IMG/VR virus record: IMGVR_UViG_3300031687_000001 | Coordinates: 84,883 to 148,882 of that record | Reading direction: 5' to 3' (one strand) | DNA from: a virus | DNA length: 64,000 nucleotides | Shown here: piece by piece, positions 51,286 to 57,759 of the stretch | Layout: each line of letters starts with the position of its first letter | Numbering within the stretch: position 1 is the stretch's first letter | The notes under the pieces: model-generated | Told to the model about the DNA's origin: nothing | Seen by the model: the letters and a program-made list of their open reading frames with translations, nothing else | The model's database searches: none | Position numbers and translations under genes: made by a program

Positions 51286-52144
51286 CGTATATAACCAAAA
51301 CTGTATAGAAGGTATGAGAGACAACGTTGACTCTAACTCAGTCGATCTTATCTTCACAGATCCACCATACGGCATAGAGGGCGACAAACTAGATGCTCAC
51401 TATAACCGTGACGAATCCAATGTAGTTCCTGGCTATGTGGAAGTACCACTAGAGACATACGGACAGTTCTCATTAGATTGGATTACTCAGTGCGCTAGAG
51501 TATTACGTCCTGGTGGTTCAATGTATATCGTTAGCGGTTACACTAACCTACACCATATACTCAACGCATTACATTCTACTGATCTTACCGAAGTGAACCA
51601 TATCATAGCGGAATACTCTTTCGGTGTGAGTACTACGAAGAAGTATGTCAGTAGTCATTACCATGTATTGTTCTGGACTAAACCACCAGCAAAGAAACAA
51701 CAACGTACATTCAATACAAACGCATACTATGCTGATAGTAAAGATAGTTACCATGATAGACTAACTGTGCAGAAGATGCCTCGTAGTCATAAGCCGGGAC
51801 AAATAAAGAATAAGAATCAGTTGAGTGAAGACTTCATTGAAAAGTTCATCATGTATAGTTCCAATAGAGGCGACATAGTGATGGACCCGTTCTGTGGTGG
51901 TTTCACTACCGCTAGGACAGCATTGCGTTACGGTAGAGAGTTCGTAGGCTTTGAACAGAACACCAACGCATACGATACCTTCCTACCAACGTTGGCTAAT
52001 GTAGAGAGTAAAGATGATCCCACTGTGGTGTCACCTGATCCTGTAGAGTTAGCGAAGCGTGTTAAGATGCGTGAGGGTTGGAAGCGTGATAGAGCGAAGA
52101 AGAAGGCTGAACTACCCAGTGATCTGTTCAGTGAAGATAATTAA
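51272..52144 (+). CDS. DNA methyltransferase (beta-class, N6-adenine or N4-cytosine)
   Basis: A 290-residue SAM-dependent DNA methyltransferase. The catalytic TDPPYGI (D30-Y33) precedes the SAM-binding DPFCGGFTTA (residues 205-214), the order of beta-class enzymes; GREFVGFEQN follows. It probably methylates adenine N6 or cytosine N4 in a sequence-specific way. The start is ambiguous: the ATG at 51272 abuts AGAGG, while a GTG at 51278 has AGAGG at ideal spacing and removes two residues. It overlaps the putative nuclease gene by 14 bases, suggesting coupled expression. Confidence 0.9.
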   Translation: MLVYNVYNQNCIEGMRDNVDSNSVDLIFTDPPYGIEGDKLDAHYNRDESNVVPGYVEVPLETYGQFSLDWITQCARVLRPGGSMYIVSGYTNLHHILNALHSTDLTEVNHIIAEYSFGVSTTKKYVSSHYHVLFWTKPPAKKQQRTFNTNAYYADSKDSYHDRLTVQKMPRSHKPGQIKNKNQLSEDFIEKFIMYSSNRGDIVMDPFCGGFTTARTALRYGREFVGFEQNTNAYDTFLPTLANVESKDDPTVVSPDPVELAKRVKMREGWKRDRAKKKAELPSDLFSEDN

Positions 52145-52158
52145 TTTACAATAAACAC

Positions 52159-52187
52159 TTGACAAGCAATGTGCCTTACGTTATAAT
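52159..52187 (+). promoter_or_regulatory. Early promoter, palindrome class
   Basis: TTGACA (52159-52164) and TATAAT (52182-52187), 17 bp apart. The spacer is GCAATG-TG-CCTTAC, retaining the right half-site only. The shared leader AGTTAAGTAAGTTAAT follows. Confidence 0.87.
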
Positions 52188-52221
52188 AGTTAAGTAAGTT
52201 AATCAACGCAAGGAACAACAG

Positions 52222-52572
52222 ATGAAATACGCAATCTACCAAATCCAACTGTCAAACGCTCAATACGATCTTATCAATGCAGAAGGACACGATTCTGTTC
52301 ACAAGCAATCAATGAAACTAGACATGGGTCTTAGAAAAAATGACACTGGCGCTGTTGCTAAGGAAGCATTTGATTTAGGTTACTACACACATGTTTCAAA
52401 CATCGATGCGTATACATTAGAAGGTGTATTCCACGTAGGCAATATGGGACCAGAGACAGATATTGAAAGACTTTCTAGAATGAGTTCTATAAGTGTTGGA
52501 GATATTATTGAAGATGAAAATGGAAAGCAATCAGTTGTTGCTAACTACGGATTCCAAGAAGTTTCAAAATAA
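52222..52572 (+). CDS. Conserved phage protein of unknown function
   Basis: A 116-residue protein. The ends MKYAIYQIQLSNAQYDLINAEGH and GVFHVGNMG ... IERLSRMSSISVGDIIEDENGKQSVVANYGFQEV follow a pattern found in small proteins of several phages and plasmids; it has no known function to me. It is a single-gene unit between two early promoters, with ribosome site AAGGAA. Confidence 0.7.
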   Translation: MKYAIYQIQLSNAQYDLINAEGHDSVHKQSMKLDMGLRKNDTGAVAKEAFDLGYYTHVSNIDAYTLEGVFHVGNMGPETDIERLSRMSSISVGDIIEDENGKQSVVANYGFQEVSK

Positions 52573-52575
52573 AGG

Positions 52576-52604
52576 TTGACAAGTAAGACGTCTTACCTTA
52601 TAAT
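52576..52604 (+). promoter_or_regulatory. Early promoter with perfect but changed spacer palindrome
   Basis: TTGACA (52576-52581) and TATAAT (52599-52604), 17 bp apart. The spacer holds GTAAGACGTCTTAC (52583-52596), a perfect 14-bp palindrome in which one base in each half has changed together compared with GTAAGG-CCTTAC. Confidence 0.88.
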
Positions 52605-52635
52605 AGTTATATAAGTTAATTAAAGAGAGAACGAT

Positions 52636-53163
52636 ATGACTACTAGAAACCAACAAGTTAAGATGATTGCTGAAGAGATCAAAGAATCTGTTCGCCCGTT
52701 AATGGCTAAATGGGTAGATGATCGTGTCAAGTATCTTCTTAACACTAGAACATGGATGCAGTCAGATGAGACTCAATCTGCTATCGATGAAAAATATAAT
52801 AAGATGAAGCCAATTGCAGGCAGGTATTTTATGCGTTCCGATGCACGTAATAGTGTATATGAAAATGCTGGTATTAGTAAAGGTGACAAACAACTAATCG
52901 CTTACTACGGTCAAGATGATTGGTTACTTAAAGCCCAGAAGGATGCTGAGGCAAAACTATTAAAGATCGAAGTTGCTGTCTTTAAGAAAGTTACATTCGA
53001 TGTTGATACAGTTGAAAAGATACGTATCATTGAAGGGCGTGACGGTTACATGGAAGGTTCATGGAAATTGAATAACGATAAGGTGTTCTCATTTGAAACA
53101 TTTTACGCTGGTGGTTATAACATACAATGTCTTCACGTTCGCACCAAATATAAATTAAAATAA
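52636..53163 (+). CDS. Early protein of unknown function
   Basis: A 175-residue protein (MTTRNQQVKMIAEEIKESVRPLMAKWVDDRVKYLLNTRTWMQSD...), rich in charged helices in the first half and probably beta in the second (KVTFDVDTVEKIRIIEGRDGYMEGSWKLNNDKVFSFETFYAGGYNIQCLHVRTKYKLK). I do not recognise it. It is followed after 21 bases by a small gene whose leader nearly repeats its own (TTAATTAAAGAGAGANCGAT before the ATG). Confidence 0.65.
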   Translation: MTTRNQQVKMIAEEIKESVRPLMAKWVDDRVKYLLNTRTWMQSDETQSAIDEKYNKMKPIAGRYFMRSDARNSVYENAGISKGDKQLIAYYGQDDWLLKAQKDAEAKLLKIEVAVFKKVTFDVDTVEKIRIIEGRDGYMEGSWKLNNDKVFSFETFYAGGYNIQCLHVRTKYKLK

Positions 53164-53184
53164 ATTAATTAAAGAGAGACCGAT

Positions 53185-53385
53185 ATGATTACCGAACTTA
53201 AAGCACAGTTGGTACATGCACAAGATACATGGGCAGCGTCCGAAGAAGATTGGATGAATACGATCAATCGTGGTAGGTATTCAGCACAGTATAACGCTTA
53301 CATGAAGGCTGCTGCCGATTGGAAAATAGTTGTCGAGATACAGGCAGAAATAAAAGAATTAGAGAAAACTATGCATTGCGCGTAG
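53185..53385 (+). CDS. Small helical protein of unknown function
   Basis: A 66-residue helical protein (MITELKAQLVHAQDTWAASEEDWMNTINRGRYSAQYNAYMKAAADWKIVVEIQAEIKELEKTMHCA), probably a helical hairpin. Unrecognised. Its leader TTAATTAAAGAGAGACCGAT copies that of the 52636 gene but has no promoter, so it is co-transcribed with it. A terminator at 53462 follows. Confidence 0.62.
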   Translation: MITELKAQLVHAQDTWAASEEDWMNTINRGRYSAQYNAYMKAAADWKIVVEIQAEIKELEKTMHCA

Positions 53386-53625
53386 ACTAACACAACTATG
53401 CATACGGATCTTTACTGTAGTATTTCATAATAGCGAGTCTCATAATCTCGCATTCTCTTAGTGAACATTATTTAACTGTGATGTTCATTTTTTTTGTCTA
53501 AAATATATCCGTGACTATACACACCTCGATAGTCACACACGTGAAATCCATTTTTATATATGTTATAATAGACTGACGGACTACGTTCCCTGACCACGCA
53601 TTAAATAATTTAATTACAATAACAC
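53386..53625. other. Gene-free regulatory interval
   Basis: No convincing gene is visible here. It contains the terminator at 53462, the 8-bp inverted repeat GTGACTAT/ATAGTCAC at 53511-53536 with a 10-nt loop, and an extended -10 element TGTTATAAT (53561-53569) without a good -35. Confidence 0.5.
53462..53495 (+). terminator. Rho-independent terminator
   Basis: TGAACAT (53462-53468) pairs with ATGTTCA (53481-53487) around a 12-nt loop, followed by eight T. It closes the 52636-53385 unit. Confidence 0.75.
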
Positions 53626-53654
53626 TTGACAACCAAGGCTCCTTACGTTATAAT
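53626..53654 (+). promoter_or_regulatory. Early promoter, palindrome class
   Basis: TTGACA (53626-53631) and TATAAT (53649-53654), 17 bp apart. The spacer CCAAGG-CT-CCTTAC keeps the right half-site and most of the left. Confidence 0.87.
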
Positions 53655-53688
53655 AGTTATATAAGTTAATCAAGAGAAGGAAGTAATT

Positions 53689-54024
53689 ATGTCTTATTCA
53701 GCAATGGCAGTAACTGATTCACTAGGAAGGGGTTTGAAGATGGGGATGGACTTCTCTACTCTTTCCGTTGCAGAGGTAGGCGAACGCATTGACCCTTGGG
53801 TTAGAGAAGTATCATACAAAGGTAAGACTACTTTGTCTCAACTGTTCACTTCCGATAAATTCATTAAGTTCGACCTTCTTGCTCGTATCGTTCAACGTAC
53901 TGATAAAGTAGATATGAACGACGAAATCTCTCTATACACATCTGGTTACATCAAAGAACTTAGAATCGGCAACAAAAAGTATAGGACTGTTAACTCTTCA
54001 TACTTAGGTTCTCGTTCACTTTAA
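53689..54024 (+). CDS. Early protein of unknown function
   Basis: A 111-residue soluble protein (MSYSAMAVTDSLGRGLKMGMDFSTLSVAEVGERIDPWVREVSYKGKTTLSQLFTSDKFIKFDLLARIVQRTDKVDMNDEISLYTSGYIKELRIGNKKYRTVNSSYLGSRSL) with no motif I recognise. The second half looks beta-rich. It has its own palindrome-class promoter, ribosome site GAAGGAAG, and is a one-gene unit. Confidence 0.65.
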   Translation: MSYSAMAVTDSLGRGLKMGMDFSTLSVAEVGERIDPWVREVSYKGKTTLSQLFTSDKFIKFDLLARIVQRTDKVDMNDEISLYTSGYIKELRIGNKKYRTVNSSYLGSRSL

Positions 54025-54038
54025 ATTAATATAAAGCC

Positions 54039-54067
54039 TTGACAAGTAAGGCGCCTTATAGTATAAT
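54039..54067 (+). promoter_or_regulatory. Early promoter, palindrome class
   Basis: TTGACA (54039-54044) and TATAAT (54062-54067), 17 bp apart. The spacer contains TAAGGCGCCTTA (54047-54058), a perfect 12-bp palindrome. Confidence 0.88.
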
Positions 54068-54102
54068 AGTTATATAAGTTAATTAAGAGAAGGGAAGTTA
54101 TT

Positions 54103-54567
54103 ATGTCAAATGTATCTGATGCACATATCCTAAACGATCTAGAGTATCGTGGTATTGATGATTTCCTTTCTGAGATGGAAGTAGGACTAGTTGTCCCAAC
54201 TTGTTTCGTTGAGCGTATCAAGGCTATCATTAAAGAAAACTATGACATTGATCTAGTTGCTAAACCTGGCATGTTGGATAACCTACATGAAGGTGTGTTC
54301 TGTTCAATGCCTTACAATGATACTAGTGTAACACTAGTGTCTTCATACTGTCAAAGAGAAAATATTATGTCACGAATGGCTCCAATTACAAATGAATTAA
54401 CCATGCTGTACTCTATCGTAGATGATCTAACTAATCTACAAGGGTCTGCACTTCCTCTACAATACCAACGCATTGACGCGCTTATTGAGAAGTATGAATT
54501 AAAGGTTAAAGACGCACAGCAAACTTCATGGGAAGATGCTCGTAACGCATTCCATACACTAGACTAA
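54103..54567 (+). CDS. Early protein of unknown function
   Basis: A 154-residue protein (MSNVSDAHILNDLEYRGIDDFLSEMEVGLVVPTCFVERIKAIIKENYDIDLVAKPGMLDN...), largely helical, with no recognised motif or membrane segment. The C-terminal third (LPLQYQRIDALIEKYELKVKDAQQTSWEDARNAFHTLD) resembles a coiled-coil end. A one-gene unit with a palindrome-class promoter and ribosome site GAAGGGAAG. Confidence 0.65.
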   Translation: MSNVSDAHILNDLEYRGIDDFLSEMEVGLVVPTCFVERIKAIIKENYDIDLVAKPGMLDNLHEGVFCSMPYNDTSVTLVSSYCQRENIMSRMAPITNELTMLYSIVDDLTNLQGSALPLQYQRIDALIEKYELKVKDAQQTSWEDARNAFHTLD

Positions 54568-54585
54568 ATTAATTCCCGAAAAGAG

Positions 54586-54614
54586 TTGACAAGTAAGGCT
54601 CTTTACGTTATAAT
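54586..54614 (+). promoter_or_regulatory. Early promoter, palindrome class
   Basis: TTGACA (54586-54591) and TATAAT (54609-54614), 17 bp apart. The spacer is GTAAGG-CT-CTTTAC, the palindrome with one mismatch. Confidence 0.87.
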
Positions 54615-54641
54615 AGTTAATTAAATCAAAGAGAGAATATC

Positions 54642-54914
54642 ATGGCTATGCTAAACACTGTTCAAGATCAAATAGGTCGTATGTCTTCAGACGAACTAAA
54701 CAAAGTAGTAGAATCAGTTAAACTACGTAGGACTTACTTAGCCCGTCAAACAACTAACAGCATTGTCATCGGTGACAAAGTTCAATTCAATGGTGGACCA
54801 AAGCATGGGACTATCACTGGTAAAGTGGTTAAAGTCAACATCAAAACCATCGTAGTAGACTCTGGTCCTAATAACTGGAAAGTATCTGCCAACCTTATCT
54901 CTAAGGTATCATAA
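54642..54914 (+). CDS. Small SH3/KOW-like protein
   Basis: A 90-residue protein. Residues about 43-88 (IVIGDKVQFNGGPKHGTITGKVVKVNIKTIVVDSGPNNWKVSANLISKV) match the short beta-barrel pattern common in small T4-like phage proteins and KOW-type RNA- or protein-binding domains. The N-terminus is helical. A nucleic-acid or RNA-polymerase-binding role is plausible but unproven. The gene has a palindrome-class promoter and ends in a strong terminator. Confidence 0.7.
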   Translation: MAMLNTVQDQIGRMSSDELNKVVESVKLRRTYLARQTTNSIVIGDKVQFNGGPKHGTITGKVVKVNIKTIVVDSGPNNWKVSANLISKVS

Positions 54915-54932
54915 CCATTACAATAACACAAT

Positions 54933-54960
54933 AAAGGTATGCTAATCACATACCTTTTTT
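54933..54960 (+). terminator. Strong rho-independent terminator
   Basis: AAAGGTATG (54933-54941) and CATACCTTT (54949-54957) form a perfect nine-pair stem with a 7-nt loop, followed by a T-run. It ends the plus-strand early unit before the gene-free region. Confidence 0.85.
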
Positions 54961-55000
54961 ATATATAACAATAATATATAACAAGGCATCATACCTTAAT

Positions 55001-55417
55001 AAGTCATATCTCCCCTAGTAGAACTCCAATCATATACCAAGTAACGATACACATAACAATAAGTCAATCATCCCCTAGTACAACTCCAACAATAACTACA
55101 TTCTCCCCTACCATAACCCCACAACAATAGACGGACATAGTAATACATACTATAAGTCATATCTCCCCTAGTAGAACTCCAATCATATACACTATAACTA
55201 CATTCTCCCCTAGTAGAACTCCACAATATATACAATAGTATATCATAACCCCAGCAATATATACAATAGTATATCACACCTTAATAAGTCATATCTCCCC
55301 TAGTAGAACTCCAATATAATACACAATATACACAGTAAGGCACTATACATGGGACACCAACTGTAGGAGTAGTGTAACATACTATACAAGTCATATCTCC
55401 CCTAGTGTAACTCCAAT
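55001..55417. repeat. Irregular array of a 30-bp repeat in a gene-free region
   Basis: Five 30-bp units begin AAGTCATATCTCCCCTAGTA and end in ACTCCAAT or a close variant, at 55001, 55061, 55154, 55286 and 55388. Three partial copies of the CTCCCCTA...CTCCA or CATAACCCC kind lie near 55102, 55204 and 55244. A second motif, CAATATATACAATAGTATAT, appears twice (near 55224 and 55254). The strand shown has very few G. No open frame is convincing. On the opposite strand, each complete unit reads AGGGGAGATATG, a ribosome-site-plus-ATG pattern. The function is unknown. Confidence 0.8.
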
Positions 55418-55507
55418 GTCTACGCCTCACTGTAGGATTATAGTAGGATACCATAATGGGCTGTATAGTAGGGTTTTACCATAGCCTTTATATTTTTAGT
55501 CACACAG

Positions 55508-55646
55508 GGCGAGAGGGTGTTTAGATAATTATCAACGTTTAAGCATCATTCAGCCAGTATAGACTCATAATAGGGCTACAATAGGGCTATAAATCGGTAG
55601 TCTTTATATTTTAGTCCGGGTAAGGCGAGAGGGTGTTTAGATAATT
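55508..55646. repeat. Direct repeat pair of 23 bp, 116 bp apart
   Basis: GGCGAGAGGGTG followed by TTTAGATAATT occurs at 55508-55530 and 55624-55646. Each copy is preceded by a related CTTTATATTTTAGTC element (55486 and 55601), so the similar blocks extend to about 45 bp. No gene is visible. Confidence 0.72.
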
Positions 55647-55992
55647 TTGAGCCTTATTTTGTATATACAATTAATTAATAATTAAGCCGCAACAGTCTCC
55701 CAACGATGGTAGAATGATAGTGATACACTGCCTAACGCTGTGTGGTATGATATGAGAGCGTGTATGGGTGTGTGTTACGAGAGTAGAGTCTAGTGTAGTA
55801 TAGAGTGTTCCTAGTGTGTATAGGTTATAGTTTCTGTAGGGGAGAGTATAGTTATAGTTTAGTGTGAGTATGTTATAGAGAGAGTAGTTGTTTATGTAGT
55901 TGTTATGGTTATGCGTGTTAAGAAATATGATAAAAGAGGGTAAAAATTTTGGTGATGTATTTGTATTATATTTAATTAATTTAATTAAGTTA
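55647..55992. other. GT-rich gene-free tract
   Basis: The displayed strand becomes strongly GT-rich (for example GTGTGGTATGATATGAGAGC and TGTAGGGGAGAGTATAG), the reverse of the C-rich array to the left. TGTAGGGGAGAGTATAGTTA near 55836 is nearly the reverse complement of TAACTACATTCTCCCCTA near 55195, so the two halves share an inverted similarity. No convincing open frame is present. Confidence 0.55.
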
Positions 55993-56021
55993 TTGACAAG
56001 TGAGAGTCCTTACTGTATACT
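55993..56021 (+). promoter_or_regulatory. Early promoter, palindrome class (variant)
   Basis: TTGACA (55993-55998) and TATACT (56016-56021), 17 bp apart. The spacer GTGAGA-GT-CCTTAC is an imperfect version of the palindrome; the shared leader AGTTATATGAGTTAAT follows. Confidence 0.8.
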
Positions 56022-56053
56022 AGTTATATGAGTTAATGAAATGGGAAGAGATT

Positions 56054-56221
56054 ATGAAGGTATTATTGATTGGTATGTTGTTCAGTTTTATAGGTGTGTT
56101 ACTATATGTATTTTCGGTAGGATTTGGTCCTGAGGTATTTGGAGTAGTTTATATTCTAGTGATTCTATTGTTTGGATTGTATTTGTTAAGGTTGAAGAGG
56201 TTGGAAAATTCTGATGAATAA
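56054..56221 (+). CDS. Small two-helix membrane protein
   Basis: A 55-residue protein with two hydrophobic helices (VLLIGMLFSFIGVLLYVFSVGFG and VFGVVYILVILLFGLYLLRL) and a charged tail RLKRLENSDE. The start used has GGGAAGAG upstream of the ATG; an ATG 18 bases earlier is also in frame. It leads the transcript that probably continues into the six-gene tandem family. The function is unknown. Confidence 0.62.
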   Translation: MKVLLIGMLFSFIGVLLYVFSVGFGPEVFGVVYILVILLFGLYLLRLKRLENSDE

Positions 56222-56297
56222 GGTATTATTGAGTAAGATGTCTTATTGTGTTAAATGTTAAAAAAAATTCGTTGGTTTGTGTTATGGGAGATTGGTG

Positions 56298-56570
56298 ATG
56301 GCTGTCTTTATTGGAAGTATGAGGGCTGAATTGATTGAGCGTTATGGTGCGATAAAGCAGAGTGATGGAACTTATGTAGATGAATTTGGTGCGATTAGTT
56401 GGTTTAATGAAAAAGGTCAATGGCATCGTGAAGATGGTCCTGCTAGTATATTTGTAGACACTAGTGTTGAGTGGTTTTTCAATGGTGTAAATTATCCATT
56501 TAATCAGTGGTGTAAAATTGTAGGAATAAGTGAAGAGTATAAGATGATGTTGAGGTTACAGTATGGGTGA
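56298..56570 (+). CDS. HREDGPA-motif protein, tandem copy 1
   Basis: A 90-residue protein of a six-copy tandem family. The core is IKQSDGTYVDEFGAISWFNEKGQWHREDGPASI, then VEWFFNGVNYPFNQWCKIV, and the end YKMMLRLQYG. The repeated W/Y-N-x-x-G-x-x-H-R-E-D-G-P-A unit recalls short repeat motifs seen in phages and giant viruses, without a known function. I start it at the ATG preceded by GGGAG. Its last codons contain TTGAGGTTACAGT, which doubles as the ribosome site for copy 2, and it overlaps that gene by eight bases. Confidence 0.72.
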   Translation: MAVFIGSMRAELIERYGAIKQSDGTYVDEFGAISWFNEKGQWHREDGPASIFVDTSVEWFFNGVNYPFNQWCKIVGISEEYKMMLRLQYG

Positions 56571-56853
56571 TCGTTATGAGTATTGCGAGAGGACTAAGTT
56601 GTCACATCATATAGAAGATTATAAGGCTGAGTTGCAGAGTGATGGTTCGTATTTGCATAATGATGGTGATGTGTATTGGTATAAAGATGGTAATATACAT
56701 AGAGAAGATGGACCTGCTGTGATAAGGTGTGACACGGATGGTGGTTATGTACAGTGGCATTTGGGTAATAATAAGTATTCATTTGACGATTGGTGTAGAT
56801 TCACTAATTGTAGTGATGAACGTAAGATGATGTTGAGGTTACAGTATGGGTAG
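56563..56853 (+). CDS. HREDGPA-motif protein, tandem copy 2
   Basis: A 96-residue copy. The core LQSDGSYLHNDGDVYWYKDGNIHREDGPAVI is the clearest in the set, followed by YVQWHLGNNKYSFDDWCRFTNCSDERKMMLRLQYG. The start ATG lies inside the last codons of copy 1 (ATGGGTGA), with GAGG seven bases upstream, so translation is expected to be coupled. No membrane segment or catalytic motif is visible. Confidence 0.72.
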   Translation: MGDRYEYCERTKLSHHIEDYKAELQSDGSYLHNDGDVYWYKDGNIHREDGPAVIRCDTDGGYVQWHLGNNKYSFDDWCRFTNCSDERKMMLRLQYG

Positions 56854-57175
56854 CATCAGCATCAGAGTTAGTTCTTTGTGGGAGCCATATACGGGCAGTA
56901 GTACCAGATTGGAAGATCATATAAAAGATTGGAACGCGACACAATTAGAAGATGGTTCATGGTTGCATGATCACGGACATGTATATTGGTATAATGATCT
57001 TGGTGGTCTACACAGAGAAGATGGTCCTGCTATAACATCGCCACCGAACAAATATGGTGTAGTAGAAGTATGGTGGTATTTGAATGATAGTCATTGTCGT
57101 TCATTTGAAGAGTGGTTGATTAATGTTAAGATTAGTGATGAACGTAAGATGATGTATAGGTTGCAGTATGGATGA
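56846..57175 (+). CDS. HREDGPA-motif protein, tandem copy 3
   Basis: A 109-residue copy with a slightly longer N-terminus. Core: LEDGSWLHDHGHVYWYNDLGGLHREDGPAIT, then VWWYLNDSHCRSFEEWLINVKISDERKMMYRLQYG. It starts within the end of copy 2 and overlaps it by eight bases. The insertion PPNKYGVVEV between the motif and the second aromatic block distinguishes it from its neighbours. Confidence 0.72.
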   Translation: MGSISIRVSSLWEPYTGSSTRLEDHIKDWNATQLEDGSWLHDHGHVYWYNDLGGLHREDGPAITSPPNKYGVVEVWWYLNDSHCRSFEEWLINVKISDERKMMYRLQYG

Positions 57176-57449
57176 TTTTGTTAATAACTTTAATGCGAGG
57201 TACGATCATATAAAGAATTATAGTGCTGCGTTGCAGAGTGATGGTACGTGGTTGCATGATGATGGTGATGTGTTTCGTTACGATCATTTGGGTCGGGTAC
57301 ATTGTGAATTTGGTCCTGCTATATTGCATCATATAGAGGGTGATGGATGGTATTTAGATGGTATTGAGTATGGTACATTTGAAGAGTGGTTGATTGATAC
57401 TGCGGTTGATGAAGAGACAAAGATGATGTTGAGGTTGCAGTATGCGTGA
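57168..57449 (+). CDS. HREDGPA-motif protein, tandem copy 4
   Basis: A 93-residue, more divergent copy: the key motif reads VHCEFGPAIL instead of HREDGPA. Preceding it is LQSDGTWLHDDGDVFRYDHLG, and the end is DEETKMMLRLQYA. The loss of the RED triplet may mark an altered ligand or a decaying copy. It starts inside copy 3 and overlaps it by eight bases. Confidence 0.7.
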   Translation: MDDFVNNFNARYDHIKNYSAALQSDGTWLHDDGDVFRYDHLGRVHCEFGPAILHHIEGDGWYLDGIEYGTFEEWLIDTAVDEETKMMLRLQYA

Positions 57450-57759
57450 GAGTTATGGCGAGATAATGCAAAGGATAGCACTGAGTGATATGAAGATGTC
57501 CATGAGTGATAGGGATCGTCATATCAATGCGTATGATGCATGTCGTCAAAGTGATGGCTCATACTTGCATAGTGATCGCGATGTGTATTGGTATAATGAG
57601 GAGGGACAAGTACATAGAGAAGATGGTCCGTCTATTATATATAGGTTGGGTGGATTGTATTGGTATTTAAATGGTTTTGATTATACATTTAATGAATGGT
57701 GTAATACATTGAATAAGACAGATGAAGAGAAGATGTTGTTGAGGTTACAGTATGGTTGA
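57442..57759 (+). CDS. HREDGPA-motif protein, tandem copy 5
   Basis: A 105-residue copy with an extended N-terminus (MRESYGEIMQRIALSDMKMSMSDRDRHINAYDACR) before the core QSDGSYLHSDRDVYWYNEEGQVHREDGPSII and YWYLNGFDYTFNEWCNTLNKTDEEKMLLRLQYG. It overlaps copy 4 by eight bases. The core is close to copy 2, so the array has probably been reshuffled by recombination between repeats. Confidence 0.72.
   Translation: MRESYGEIMQRIALSDMKMSMSDRDRHINAYDACRQSDGSYLHSDRDVYWYNEEGQVHREDGPSIIYRLGGLYWYLNGFDYTFNEWCNTLNKTDEEKMLLRLQYG

Noticed and set aside
55068-55277. Minus-strand reading frame with repeated WSSTRG peptides
   Set aside because: It exists only because the 30-bp repeat lacks stops in one frame; composition is unlike the phage genes and the frame ends arbitrarily within the array.
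55001-55417. CRISPR array
   Set aside because: The repeats are unevenly spaced, some are truncated, the intervals differ strongly in length and partly repeat each other, and no cas genes are present.
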